Source of the DNA: Oscillospiraceae bacterium
GTDB taxonomy: Bacteria > Bacillota > Clostridia > Oscillospirales > Oscillospiraceae
Length of the DNA stretch: 50,556 nt
NCBI GenBank assembly: GCA_017887695.1
Contig: JAGHHM010000001.1
Span: forward strand, 1-50,556
Direction: 5' to 3'
The notes below the pieces were generated by a model. The model was not told where the DNA came from and searched no databases. It was given only the letters and a program-made list of their open reading frames with translations. Shown here piece after piece: positions 8,271-16,674 of the stretch (the first letter of the stretch is position 1; each line of letters begins with the position of its first letter). A program made the position numbers and the translations under genes.

Positions 8271-9344
8271 ATGACAAATGCCACACGCTTTTTCCTGGGA
8301 GCCAACAGCGGCCAGGGCTTCCAGAGCCTGTTTCCCCAATTCTGCGATCCGCAGCGGCACTATGATCTGCTGGTACTTAAGGGCGGTCCCGGTGCGGGAA
8401 AATCCACCCTGATGGCCCGGATCGGCGAGGCCATGGAGGAGGCCGGAGAGGACGTAGAGTATCTGCACTGTTCCGGGGATCCATCCTCCTTGGACGGCAT
8501 CCACATTCCCCGGATCCGCACCGCCATCGTGGATGGCACCGCCCCCCATGTGGTGGAGCCCCGGTATCCTGCCGCCGTGGAGCGGTATGTGGATATGGGC
8601 GTCTGCTATGACGTCGCCGCCGCCAAGGCGGCCAGAGCAGAGATTATCCGCCACTCCACTGACTGCTCCGCCGCCTACCAGCGGGCTTTCCGGGCCCTGG
8701 GGGCCGCCCGGCAGATGGCGGACAGCGCGGCCCTTCTGGCAGCAGAGGGCATGGATCGGGATAAACTGCGCCGCAGGGGCGAAGGGATCATCAGCCGTGA
8801 AATCCGGGGTCATGGGGCTGGAAAGCCGGATGAGTACCGCTTTTTAGGAAGTGCCACCTGCCAGGGGCCTGTATGGCGCTTTGACAGTGTAGAAGCCCTG
8901 TGCCCCCGCATCTACCAGCTCCAGGACAGCTATGACCTGGCCGTCCCTCTGCTGGAACAGCTCCATGATGCCGCCCGGGCGCGAGGATTTTATGCGATTC
9001 TCTGTCCTGACCCGGAGCATCCTGCCCGGCTTCAGCACCTGCTGCTGCCGGAACTGGGGCTGGCCTTTCTCACCTCCCGGGAAGGGATGCGCTACCAGGG
9101 CAGCGCCTACCGCCGCATTCGCGTTGACGCCATGGTTCCCGCCGCCCACTACCGGCAGTACCGCTCACGGCTGCGTTTTACCGCCCGGATGGCAGCTGCT
9201 TTACGGCAGGAAGCCCAGGAAGCACTGGCTGAGGCCAAGACGTTTCATGACGCACTGGAGGCTGTCTATCAGCCCCATGTGAATTTTGCCCGGGCTGATG
9301 AAATCACTGCCCGGGAGCTGGAACGGATTCGCAGCTATCTCTGA
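8271..9344 (+). CDS. PRK06851-like P-loop ATPase
   Basis: 357 residues, cytoplasmic, resembling the PRK06851 family of uncharacterised ATPases common in sporulating Firmicutes. Residues about 7-160 carry a Walker A motif (KGGPGAGKSTLM) followed by a YLHCSGDPSSLDGI strand-loop. Residues about 185-330 look like a second copy of the same fold: the opening RFLGSATCQGP mirrors RFFLGANSGQG, and ILCPDPEHPARLQHLLLPELGLAFLTS mirrors the first half. The second P-loop has been replaced by LQDSYDLAVP, so only the first half should bind ATP. The start follows GCGGGAGG. It is flanked by terminators on both sides and so is probably a single-gene unit. Function is unknown. Confidence 0.7.
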   Translation: MTNATRFFLGANSGQGFQSLFPQFCDPQRHYDLLVLKGGPGAGKSTLMARIGEAMEEAGEDVEYLHCSGDPSSLDGIHIPRIRTAIVDGTAPHVVEPRYPAAVERYVDMGVCYDVAAAKAARAEIIRHSTDCSAAYQRAFRALGAARQMADSAALLAAEGMDRDKLRRRGEGIISREIRGHGAGKPDEYRFLGSATCQGPVWRFDSVEALCPRIYQLQDSYDLAVPLLEQLHDAARARGFYAILCPDPEHPARLQHLLLPELGLAFLTSREGMRYQGSAYRRIRVDAMVPAAHYRQYRSRLRFTARMAAALRQEAQEALAEAKTFHDALEAVYQPHVNFARADEITARELERIRSYL

Positions 9345-9383
9345 CTTACCACAGCTTACCGGCAAGCTTGCCTCAAACAGCAA

Positions 9384-9428
9384 ATCCGCGCCCTCTCTGC
9401 CCGCAGGCAGCGAGGGCGCGGATCTTTT
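9384..9428 (+). terminator. Intrinsic terminator after the PRK06851-like gene
   Basis: A 12-bp stem ATCCGCGCCCTC / GAGGGCGCGGAT enclosing a smaller CTGCC-GGCAG stem, followed by CTTTT. It may also stop the opposing DUF1667 operon, although the U-run on that side is poor. Confidence 0.85.
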
Positions 9429-9469
9429 AGGTCAACACTGGAGCAGCAGCCTTGCCTGAAACTTCCCAG

Positions 9470-9838
9470 CTACCGGCCAGGCACATCGCCCACCGCCGCC
9501 ACATCCACGCCGGTGCCCAGAATATCCCGGCATACCACATCCCCAGCGGCTACCGGGGCAGAAACCCTTACCGCCCGCAAGGCTCTGGCACAGAACAGTA
9601 CCAGCTCCTTTGGCACCTCCCCGACGGTTTTTACCGGTACCACAGGCGCCATGCCGCCGGTTACACGAACCGTGGTGGTCAGCACACGGGTGGGGGCCGT
9701 TACCTCCCGGCGGGCATACGCATCTCCCCGGCGGCAGGTGTTGCCCGTTACTGCCGTTACAGCACCCTCTTCCAAGGAAACCGTCAGCCGGCAGCCCATA
9801 GGGCAGCCGATACAGGTCAACACTCTTGTCTCACTCAT
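9470..9838 (-). CDS. DUF1667 protein of the glycerol-3-phosphate-oxidase-like operon
   Basis: 122 residues matching DUF1667. It has four conserved cysteines visible as LTCIGCPMGC near the N-terminus and TGNTCRRGDAYA, which suggests a small metal- or FeS-binding site. The family is known almost only as the last gene of operons with a GlpA-like FAD/BFD protein and a second FAD oxidoreductase, as here. It overlaps the upstream gene by four bases (ATGA). A role as a small electron-transfer or assembly subunit is inferred from context. Confidence 0.85.
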   Translation of the reverse strand: MSETRVLTCIGCPMGCRLTVSLEEGAVTAVTGNTCRRGDAYARREVTAPTRVLTTTVRVTGGMAPVVPVKTVGEVPKELVLFCARALRAVRVSAPVAAGDVVCRDILGTGVDVAAVGDVPGR

Positions 9839-11097
9839 GGCGCCACCTCCAGTGAAATGGTAATTTCCCGCAGCTGCGGCCGCTCCAGCAGCTCCTTCCG
9901 GCTCAGACGGATCTCCTCCATCTCTCCCGGGATCAGGATCAGCTTTTTCCGCCGCTGAAGAATCTCTTCGCCGGCAGACACCACTACTGCCGCGCCCCGG
10001 TACTCATTGTCTACCCGGAAACGCACGGTCAGATCCTCCTCCATCCGCAGAGGATCCACCTGAGCGGGCACTGTGTAGCGCACCCCCCGGCCCGCCGTCA
10101 GGCGGACAGGCTCTCCCCGCTCCCCGCCGCCGGACAGGTACCGGGCGGCCCGGCGGCCCGCCTGAGCCGCCTCCTGGGAGACGAAATCCACCAGATCATG
10201 GACATGGAGCACATTGCCGCAGGCAAAGATTCCCGGTACGCTGGTTTCCAGACTCTCATCCACCACCGGCCCGTTGGTCACCGGCGAGAGGGCCACTCCG
10301 GCCCCACGGCTGAGCTCATTCTCCGGAATCAGGCCGCAGGAGAGAAGCAGCGTGTCGCAGTCATAATGCTCCTCTGTACCGGGGATGGGACGGCGGTTCT
10401 CATCCACCTGGGCCAGCGTCACCCCCGTGAGCCGTTCCCGGCCCTGAATATCCACCACGGTGTGGCTGAGCTTGAGAGGAATGCCGAAATCATCCAAGCA
10501 CTGGACGATATTGCGTTTGAGGCCGCCGGAGTAGGGCATCAGCTCCGCCACTACCTGGACATGGGCCCCCTCCAGGGTCATCCGCCGGGCCATGATGAGG
10601 CCAATATCCCCGCTGCCCAGGATCACGACCTCCCGGCCGGGCATGAGCCCCTCCTTATTTACCAGGCGCTGGGCGGTGCCGGCGGTATAGACTCCGGCGG
10701 GCCGGAAGCCGGGAATGTTCAGAGCCCCCCGGGGCCGCTCCCGGCAGCCCATGGCCAAAATCACCGCTCCGGCCTGGATCTGGAACAGCCCCTGCTGGGT
10801 GTTCACTGCCGTAACCATCCGCTCCGGCGAGACCTCCAGCACCATGGTGTCCAGCAGGCAGGAAATCCCCAGCTCCTCCACCCGCTGGATATACCGCCGG
10901 GCGTACTCCGGTCCGGTGAGCTCCTCCTGGAAGGTGTGGAGGCCAAAGCCGCTGTGGATGCACTGGTTGAGAATACCGCCCAGTTCACGGTCCCGCTCCA
11001 GAAGCAGGATATCCTCCACTCCCGCCTCCCGGGCGGCAATGGCCGCGGCCAAGCCTGCGGGCCCGCCGCCGATGATCACCAGATCACACCGCTCCAT
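9835..11097 (-). CDS. NAD(P)/FAD-dependent oxidoreductase of a GlpA-like complex
   Basis: 420 residues. An N-terminal dinucleotide fold begins CDLVIIGGGPAGLAAAIAAREAG, then AVILAMGCRERPRG and a second nucleotide-binding site VVILGSGDIGLIMARRM around 185-200. SVPGIFACGNVLHVHDLVDFV near residue 300 is the typical FAD-contact region of the pyridine-nucleotide disulfide oxidoreductase superfamily. The redox CxxC pair of thioredoxin-reductase-like members is missing, as in opine-oxidase/HcnB-like subunits. The ATG at 11097, with GAGGAGGACAGCT upstream, is preferred to the ORF-track start. It overlaps the preceding gene by 14 bases and the next by four. It probably passes electrons between the GlpA-like partner and NAD(P) or a quinone. 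Confidence 0.85.
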   Translation of the reverse strand: MERCDLVIIGGGPAGLAAAIAAREAGVEDILLLERDRELGGILNQCIHSGFGLHTFQEELTGPEYARRYIQRVEELGISCLLDTMVLEVSPERMVTAVNTQQGLFQIQAGAVILAMGCRERPRGALNIPGFRPAGVYTAGTAQRLVNKEGLMPGREVVILGSGDIGLIMARRMTLEGAHVQVVAELMPYSGGLKRNIVQCLDDFGIPLKLSHTVVDIQGRERLTGVTLAQVDENRRPIPGTEEHYDCDTLLLSCGLIPENELSRGAGVALSPVTNGPVVDESLETSVPGIFACGNVLHVHDLVDFVSQEAAQAGRRAARYLSGGGERGEPVRLTAGRGVRYTVPAQVDPLRMEEDLTVRFRVDNEYRGAAVVVSAGEEILQRRKKLILIPGEMEEIRLSRKELLERPQLREITISLEVAP

Positions 11098-12553
11098 AGC
11101 TGTCCTCCTCTCCAAACCCTTCCTTATTCTCTCCCACAATCAATCGGGAGCCGCCGCCGGACTTGGTGATCTCTTCCATAGGCAGATCCAGCTCCTGGGC
11201 CAGAATTTCCATCACCCGAGGAGCACAGAAGCCTCCCTGACAGCGTCCCATGCCCGCCCGAACCCGCCGCTTGACGCCATCCAGACTTCTGGCCCCCAAG
11301 GGACGATGAATGGCATCCAAAATTTCTCCCTCGGAGATCCCTTCGCAGCGGCAGATAATCCGGCCATAGGCTGGATTTTCCTCAATCAGCGCCCGCCGCT
11401 CTTCAAAGGGCAGCTCCGCCGGATTCACGATTCCCCGCCGGGTGGCTTTATAGGATGCTTTCCGACGCAGCAACAGTTTGTCCCGCACCATCTCCGCAAC
11501 CATTCTCCCAATCGCCGGCGAGCTGGAAAGGCCGGGCGACTCGATCCCTGCGCAATCAAAAAACCCCGGCGCCCCTTCCGCCTCTCCGATAACAAACTCG
11601 TGGCCGTCCTCGTGGGCCCGAAGGCCGGCAAAGGAAGTGATGACCTGGCGCAGCGGCGCGTCCTTTACAATATTGGCCGCCTTTCGCATCACCTGCTCCA
11701 GGCCCTCGGCGGTGGTATTTACCCCGTCCCGGTCGTCAATATCGATGGCAGTGGGGCCCACAATGGTATTGCCGTGGACCGTGGGAGCCACCAGGACACC
11801 CTTGCCGTACTTGCCGGGAAGCTGAAACAGAGTGTGGTGGGCATAACCGCCGGTGGTCTTGTCCAGAAGGTAGTAGTCTCCCCGTCGGGGCGTAATGTGG
11901 AGCTTATGGGTACTGACCATATTGTGAAGGACGTCGGCATACACACCGGCGGCATTGATCACCGTCCGGGCCTCCACATCTCCCTGGTTCGTGTGGACCG
12001 TCCACCCCTCACGGGTGTGGGTAAAGCCGGTAACCGTGGTGTCAAACCGGAACTCCACCCCGTTCTCCGCCGCATTCTCCGCGAAAGCAATATTCATGCC
12101 GAAAGGACACACGATCCCCCCAGTGGCAGCCTCCATCCCCGCCACCACATCCTCCCGGACGTGGGGCTCCATGGCGAGGATCTCCTCCCGGGTGACCATC
12201 CGCAGGGCGGACACTCCGTTGCGACGTCCCCGTTCATAGAGTTCCTGGAGCAGGGGCAGGTCCTCCTCGTGCATGCACAGCACCAGGGAACCGTTGTTCC
12301 GGTAGAGAAAGTCCAGATCCCTGGCCAGCTGGGGGATCATATAGCTGCCCTCCACATCCAGCCGGGCCATCAGCGTCCCGGGCCGGGCGTCATAGCCTGC
12401 GTGGACAATGGCACTGTTGGCCTTGGAGGTACCGCAGCATACATCCTCACAGCGCTCCAGTACGCACACCCGCGCCTCATATTTTGCCAGCTCCCTGGCA
12501 ATGGCGGCCCCGGACACCCCGGCGCCGATAATTACCGCATCGTATCCCGTCAT
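11084..12553 (-). CDS. FAD-dependent oxidoreductase with BFD-like [2Fe-2S] domain (GlpA-like)
   Basis: 489 residues. Residues 1-370 form a DAO-type FAD domain (YDAVIIGAGVSGAAIARELAKYE, GYAHHTLFQLPGKYGKGVLVAPTVHGN, AGIESPGLSSSPAIG). Residues about 400-465 are a BFD-like [2Fe-2S] domain with IICRCEGISEGEI and GMGRCQGGFCAPRV, giving a C-x-C ... C-x4-C cluster. This matches anaerobic glycerol-3-phosphate dehydrogenase GlpA-type proteins of Firmicutes; substrates of the family also include other 2-hydroxyacids and opines. The start at 12553 has GGAGGGAGATT upstream; the ORF-track extension translates the leader terminator. First gene of a three-gene operon transcribed from 12659-12687 through a terminator-containing leader. 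Confidence 0.85.
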   Translation of the reverse strand: MTGYDAVIIGAGVSGAAIARELAKYEARVCVLERCEDVCCGTSKANSAIVHAGYDARPGTLMARLDVEGSYMIPQLARDLDFLYRNNGSLVLCMHEEDLPLLQELYERGRRNGVSALRMVTREEILAMEPHVREDVVAGMEAATGGIVCPFGMNIAFAENAAENGVEFRFDTTVTGFTHTREGWTVHTNQGDVEARTVINAAGVYADVLHNMVSTHKLHITPRRGDYYLLDKTTGGYAHHTLFQLPGKYGKGVLVAPTVHGNTIVGPTAIDIDDRDGVNTTAEGLEQVMRKAANIVKDAPLRQVITSFAGLRAHEDGHEFVIGEAEGAPGFFDCAGIESPGLSSSPAIGRMVAEMVRDKLLLRRKASYKATRRGIVNPAELPFEERRALIEENPAYGRIICRCEGISEGEILDAIHRPLGARSLDGVKRRVRAGMGRCQGGFCAPRVMEILAQELDLPMEEITKSGGGSRLIVGENKEGFGEEDSYGAV

Positions 12554-12572
12554 AATCTCCCTCCGTTCCCGC

Positions 12573-12622
12573 AAAATAAAAAAGAGCAAGGCAACCAAAG
12601 GCCCTAAGGACCTTGTCTGCTC
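12573..12622 (-). terminator. Leader terminator/attenuator of the GlpA-like operon
   Basis: In the mRNA leader, GAGCAGACAAGG ... CCTTGCTC folds into a hairpin followed directly by TTTTTT, 20-30 bases before the gpA-like RBS. An alternative inner stem (AAGGTCC-tta-GGGCCTTT) shares its bases. A terminator between promoter and first gene implies controlled read-through. The known precedent for glycerol genes is the GlpP antiterminator of Bacillus; its use here is inferred. Confidence 0.6.
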
Positions 12623-12658
12623 TCGCTCTCATCTCTCGCGAATTCTATATTTTATTTT

Positions 12659-12687
12659 ATTCTATCATTGGCCATACCTCCTGTCAA
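12659..12687 (-). promoter_or_regulatory. Sigma-A promoter of the GlpA-like operon
   Basis: Minus-strand TTGACA, 17 bases, TAGAAT. It is nearly consensus and sits 37 bases upstream of the leader hairpin. Confidence 0.75.
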
Positions 12688-12754
12688 GAGTAGTTCCAAA
12701 CTGGGGCCAAGTGGTTGTATTTTCCCAAAATTTAACATAAAAACTATTTTAAAC

Positions 12755-12783
12755 TTAACACAGCAGGCATATTATGATATAAT
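12755..12783 (+). promoter_or_regulatory. Sigma-A promoter of ppk1
   Basis: TTAACA, 17 bases, TATAAT, about 70 bases before the ppk1 start. A second TTAACA lies 23 bases upstream at 12732, a spacing compatible with PhoP-box-like repeats, but the intervening repeat is poor. Confidence 0.75.
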
Positions 12784-12853
12784 GGTTGCATGGCGCTGTG
12801 GCGTCATAATTTGTATGATTATGTAGGATTGATCCTGCATGGGAGGGATTACT

Positions 12854-14998
12854 GTGGCAAAAAGTCCGGATAAAGCCGCTGGTCAATACAGCTATACCCA
12901 GAGCCGGGAGCTCAGCTGGCTGCGCTTCAACCGCCGGGTGCTGGAGGAGGCTGGGGACAATACCGTCCCCCTTCTGGAGCGCCTGAAATTTATCTCCATT
13001 TTTACCAGCAACCTGGACGAGTTTTTTATGGTCCGGGTGGGGAGCCTGTTTGACCTGTCCCTGGTCTCCCCCAATGAAATCGACAACAAGACCGGCCTTA
13101 CCCCCGCAGGGCAGCTGGATCAGATTTACAGCGTAATCCCTGGCCTCATCGAAATCAAAAACCACCTGTATACAGAGGTGTCCAGCCTCCTGCGGCAGAA
13201 GGGGATCTGGGACCTCTCCCCGGAGGATCTCACCCCCGAGGAAAAAAAGTACATGACCCAGTACTATAAGGTAAAGATCCTGCCGGTACTGTCCCCCCAG
13301 ATCGTGGACAGCCGTCATCCATTTCCGCATCTGGTCAGCAAGGGCCTGTATATCGCCGCCCTGCTCCGCAGTAAAAAAGGCAATCCCTCCCTGGGCTTTA
13401 TCCCTGTGCCCGCCACCCTGCCCGCCTTTCTGACCTTCCCCGGAACGCCGGGGCGATTCATCCGTATGGAAACTGTCATCCATCAGTGGGCGGAAACCCT
13501 TTTCGGCGGCTACCGGGTGGAGGATTCCTGCGTGCTTTGCGTCACCCGCAATGCCGATATCAGCTTCGACGAAGAAAAATTTGAGGATAACGACGACGAT
13601 TTCCGCAGCCGCATGAGCAAGCTGCTGAAAAAGCGGGCCAATCTGGCGGTAGTACGCCTGGAGCTGAGCCGCAAGATCAACAGCGATTTCCTCAAGCTTC
13701 TGAAAACCCGCATCCAGGTGGAGGATCATCAGATCTATATCGACCACACTCCCCTGGATATGAAGTATGTCTATGACTTCATCCGCACCCTCCCCGCAGA
13801 GATCGCCGACCCGCTCTCCTTCGTCCCCTACCAGCCCCGCTGGCCCGAAGATCTGGATGAGAAGCGCAGCATGATCGAGCAGATCCAACGCCGCGACAAG
13901 CTGCTGTTCTTCCCCTTCGACAAGGTGGACCCCTTCCTGCGGCTCCTCAGCGAGGCTGCCGACCGCCCCGATGTCCTCTCCATCCGCATTACCATCTATC
14001 GTCTGGCCTCCTCCTCCAAAATTGCCCACATTCTCTGCCGGGCGGCGGAGAACGGCAAGGAGGTTACGGTGCTCATGGAGCTGCGGGCCCGGTTTGACGA
14101 AGCCAACAACATCTCCTGGTCCAAGCTGCTGGAGGATTCCGGCTGCCGGGTAATCTACGGCCTGGAGGGCTATAAGTGCCACAGCAAGCTCTGCCTCATT
14201 ACCCTGCGCAAGGGCGACAAGCTCAGCTATATCACCCAGATCGGCACCGGCAACTACAACGAAAAAACCAACACCATGTACACCGACCTGAGCCTGATGA
14301 CTGCCAACGAAGCCATTGGCCTGGACGGCACCGTGTTCTTCCAGAACATGCTGGTGGGGAACCTTACCGGCAGCTATGACCATCTGCTGGTGGCTCCTGC
14401 CGGCATCAAGGCCAAGCTTCTGGAGCTCATCGACCAGGAAATTGCCAAGGGCCCTGACGGCTACATCTGTATCAAGGCCAACTCCATGACCGAGCGTGAG
14501 GTCATGGACAAGCTGGCGGAAGCCTCCCGCTCCGGCGTACAGATCCAGATGATCCTCCGGGGCATCTGCTGCCTGCGGCCCGGCATCCCCGCCCAGACAG
14601 AAAACATCCACGTCACCAGCATCGTGGGCCGCTATCTGGAGCATGGCCGGATCTACTGCTTTGGCCGGGGCAAGGACGCCAAGCTGTTTATCTCCTCTGC
14701 CGACCTGATGACCCGCAACCTCAACCGCCGGGTGGAGATTGCCTGCCCCATTTATGACCAGGAAGTAAAGGATCAGCTGCTGTGGATCCTCCACACCCAG
14801 CTGGAGGACAACGTCAAGGCCAGCTCTCTGCTGCCTGACGGCTCCTATGCCCGGAAGATCAACAGCCTTACCCCCTGCGCCAGCCAGGAGGTATTTATGG
14901 AGCAGTCCATTCACAAGGCTTCCGCCTGTCAGGATGAGCCGGAACAGCACCGCTCCTGGTGGAACAGCCTTTTTGGCCTGTTCCGTAAAAAGCAATAA
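12854..14998 (+). CDS. ppk1: Polyphosphate kinase 1
   Basis: 714 residues from a GTG start. PPK1 reversibly polymerises the ATP gamma-phosphate into polyphosphate. The N domain carries the signature YTQSRELSWLRFNRRVLEEA and FISIFTSNLDEFFMVRVGSL. The catalytic C domains carry the autophosphorylated-His motif KCHSKLCLI (His near 440) and the second-His region LEHGRIYCFGRGKDAKLFISSADLMTRNLNRRVE. Length fits the family. I prefer GTG 12854 because GGGAGG lies seven bases upstream; the ATG at 12839 has no such site. A bidirectional terminator follows. It is divergent from the GlpA-like operon and functionally paired with pap upstream. Confidence 0.95.
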   Translation: MAKSPDKAAGQYSYTQSRELSWLRFNRRVLEEAGDNTVPLLERLKFISIFTSNLDEFFMVRVGSLFDLSLVSPNEIDNKTGLTPAGQLDQIYSVIPGLIEIKNHLYTEVSSLLRQKGIWDLSPEDLTPEEKKYMTQYYKVKILPVLSPQIVDSRHPFPHLVSKGLYIAALLRSKKGNPSLGFIPVPATLPAFLTFPGTPGRFIRMETVIHQWAETLFGGYRVEDSCVLCVTRNADISFDEEKFEDNDDDFRSRMSKLLKKRANLAVVRLELSRKINSDFLKLLKTRIQVEDHQIYIDHTPLDMKYVYDFIRTLPAEIADPLSFVPYQPRWPEDLDEKRSMIEQIQRRDKLLFFPFDKVDPFLRLLSEAADRPDVLSIRITIYRLASSSKIAHILCRAAENGKEVTVLMELRARFDEANNISWSKLLEDSGCRVIYGLEGYKCHSKLCLITLRKGDKLSYITQIGTGNYNEKTNTMYTDLSLMTANEAIGLDGTVFFQNMLVGNLTGSYDHLLVAPAGIKAKLLELIDQEIAKGPDGYICIKANSMTEREVMDKLAEASRSGVQIQMILRGICCLRPGIPAQTENIHVTSIVGRYLEHGRIYCFGRGKDAKLFISSADLMTRNLNRRVEIACPIYDQEVKDQLLWILHTQLEDNVKASSLLPDGSYARKINSLTPCASQEVFMEQSIHKASACQDEPEQHRSWWNSLFGLFRKKQ

Positions 14999-15012
14999 AA
15001 TAAACCCCTTAA

Positions 15013-15050
15013 AAATATCCGCGCTGCCTCATTGGCAGCGCGGACATTTT
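15013..15050. terminator. Bidirectional terminator between ppk1 and plsY
   Basis: An 11-bp stem TCCGCGCTGCC / GGCAGCGCGGA with U-runs on both strands (CATTTTG on plus, ATATTTTTAAG on minus), placed between the convergent ppk1 and plsY. Confidence 0.9.
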
Positions 15051-15072
15051 GCATTCCGATATTTTTACTTGG

Positions 15073-15684
15073 TTACACCCGATCCTTTTTGCTCATGGCA
15101 CGGCGCAGGCCGATCTCCTGTCCGGTAAGCAGCCGCTGGATATTCACAAAATGCTTGGCAAAGATCACCAGAGAGGCTACGCACACCGCCGCCACCACCA
15201 GCCAGCCCGCTTTTGCAAAAAGCCCAAGATAAGCAGGAAAAGAAGCGATGGTGGTAAACGTGCCGATCACGATATAATCCGTCACCAAAGTGATTACCAG
15301 CACCACCGCCACAATGACCAGGAAAAAACGCCAGTCCAGAGCCAAGGTCAGCCCCAGGAAGGGAGCAAACCCCTTTCCTCCCCGAAAACGGAGGTAAAAG
15401 GGGAAAATATGGCCTGCCACAGCGGCGGCCCCAGCCACAGCGGCAGCGGCAGGCAGCTGGGGAAACAGCACGGCGGCCAGCAAAGCGGCAGTGCAGGCCT
15501 TAGCCATATCACATACCCCCACCATAACGCCGCTTTTGGCGCCCATAGTAATAAAAGCGTTGCTGGCTCCGGCGTTGTTGGAGCCGGTGGTACGGATATC
15601 AAAGCCTCTGCGGCGGGCCAGGAAAAATGCCGGACTCAGGCACCCCAGAGCATACCCCAAAAGGGCCGCCAGCACATACATCAT
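15073..15684 (-). CDS. plsY: Glycerol-3-phosphate acyltransferase PlsY
   Basis: 203 residues and about six hydrophobic membrane segments. This integral membrane enzyme uses acyl-phosphate to acylate glycerol-3-phosphate, the first step of phospholipid synthesis. Visible family motifs are GCLSPAFFLARRRG (N-terminal substrate loop), GSNNAGASNAF (the GSGNxGATN-type phosphate loop, slightly diverged), AGHIFPFYLRFRGGKG and a C-terminal IGLRRAMSKK. The start ATG overlaps the queH stop (ATGATG), so the pair is coupled. The phosphate-loop divergence suggests a PlsY paralogue, perhaps not the sole one in the genome. Confidence 0.85.
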   Translation of the reverse strand: MMYVLAALLGYALGCLSPAFFLARRRGFDIRTTGSNNAGASNAFITMGAKSGVMVGVCDMAKACTAALLAAVLFPQLPAAAAVAGAAAVAGHIFPFYLRFRGGKGFAPFLGLTLALDWRFFLVIVAVVLVITLVTDYIVIGTFTTIASFPAYLGLFAKAGWLVVAAVCVASLVIFAKHFVNIQRLLTGQEIGLRRAMSKKDRV

Positions 15685-16241
15685 ATTGACCCCTCCTTAT
15701 CCCGCCGGATCTGCTTACTGTACCGCTCCTCCTCAGAGAATACGCAGCCGCAGTATTTCTGCATATACAGTCCCAGCTCCCGGGCCTTGGCCTGACCCTC
15801 ACGAAACCCTGGCCGGAAATCCCGGTACAAAAACGCCACGCCGTAGCGCGCTGCCATCTCCTCCGCCGTGGCCCGCAGCCGCTCATGGTCCTGGTAGGGA
15901 CTTACCAGCAGGGTGGTGGAAAAATGGGTAAAGCCATGCTCGGCGGCATACCGGGCCGTCTCCTCCAGCCGGCAGGCATAGCAGTAGCCGCAGCGGTGGT
16001 CCAGGTCCTCCGCCACCGCCTTCACAAAGGTCCGCAGGCCGTAGTCCTCCCGCACCAGCAGCTTCATTCCAATGGATGCGGCATACTCCTTCAGGGTATC
16101 CCGCCGGGCTTTGTACTCCTGGTAGGGATGGATATTGGGGTTGTACCAGAAGCTCACCGGCTCGATCCCCTCGGACCGCAGGCTGTCCACACAATAAATG
16201 CTGCAAGGGGCGCAGCAGGTATGCAGCAAAAGGCTATCCAT
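15681..16241 (-). CDS. queH: Epoxyqueuosine reductase QueH
   Basis: 186 residues of the DUF208/QueH family, which reduces epoxyqueuosine to queuosine in tRNA and replaces QueG in many anaerobes. The Cys pairs that bind the [4Fe-4S] cluster and metal are visible: LLLHTCCAPCS at the N-terminus, CGYCYACRLEETA near 90 and YCGCVFSEEERY near 165. STTLLVSPYQDHERL is also typical. ATG 16241 is preceded by GGAGAGGAGGG, so the 10-residue extension in the ORF track is rejected. It leads a two-gene operon with plsY, a pairing without obvious biochemical logic. Confidence 0.92.
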   Translation of the reverse strand: MDSLLLHTCCAPCSIYCVDSLRSEGIEPVSFWYNPNIHPYQEYKARRDTLKEYAASIGMKLLVREDYGLRTFVKAVAEDLDHRCGYCYACRLEETARYAAEHGFTHFSTTLLVSPYQDHERLRATAEEMAARYGVAFLYRDFRPGFREGQAKARELGLYMQKYCGCVFSEEERYSKQIRRDKEGSI

Positions 16242-16377
16242 AGCAGGCCCTCCTCTCCTCCAGACGGTCACCGCCGCCTGACTCGCCGCTATGATACCAC
16301 ACCCCCCGCCTAATGTAAAGCGATCCCTGAGAGACAGAGCAAGTCTCTTCCTTTTCTCATAAAATAGCCGGCATTTG

Positions 16378-16406
16378 TTGACAAATTCCGGGGAGAACGG
16401 TACAAT
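16378..16406 (+). promoter_or_regulatory. Sigma-A promoter of the cobalamin operon
   Basis: TTGACA, 17 bases, TACAAT, ending a few bases before the riboswitch. Confidence 0.8.
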
Positions 16407-16411
16407 ATCCT

Positions 16412-16618
16412 GTGCTGAATAGGCTGCAAGTGCCCTAAGGGATCCTTTTGTCCCGGCGGGAGAATAGGGAACCGGGTGGAAATCCCGGACGGTACCGCCG
16501 CTGTAAGCGCCGCGGCCCCTCCCATTGGCGAAAGCCAGCCACCGGGGAAGCCGGGAAGGCAGGGAGACGGCATGGAGGGAACTCCCTCCACCGGCGTAAG
16601 TCAGAAGACCTGCTTGCC
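16412..16618 (+). ncRNA. Cobalamin (AdoCbl-type) riboswitch
   Basis: The conserved core elements are in order: GGGAACCGGGTGGAAATCCC (P3-L3 with the GGTGGAAATCCCGGAC-type core), GCCGCTGTAAGCGC, GAAAGCCAGCCACC (J6/3-P7 region) and the 3' box GTAAGTCAGAAGACCTGC. It lies between a strong promoter and cbiA and is followed by two terminator hairpins. Cobalamin binding would favour termination and shut off cobamide synthesis genes. Boundaries are approximate, and the 5' P1 strand (TGCTGAATAGGCTGCAAG) is placed by eye. Confidence 0.93.
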
Positions 16619-16622
16619 AGCC

Positions 16623-16662
16623 GCGCCCTCCCTGCGGGAAACAGGGACGAGGGCGCTTTTGT
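16623..16662 (+). terminator. Riboswitch-proximal terminator 1
   Basis: A GCGCCCTC / GAGGGCGC stem with an inner CCTG/CAGG pair, followed by TTTTGTT, directly after the riboswitch core. It is a likely expression platform. Confidence 0.8.
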
Positions 16663-16674
16663 TGCGGAAAAACG

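Noticed and set aside
10715-12607. 630-residue plus-strand ORF opposite the FAD oxidoreductases
   Set aside because: Antisense shadow with low-complexity Pro/Arg/Ser composition and no RBS.
12755-14995. 746-residue minus-strand ORF opposite ppk1
   Set aside because: Antisense shadow; ppk1 has all catalytic motifs, and the ORF runs across the ppk1 promoter.
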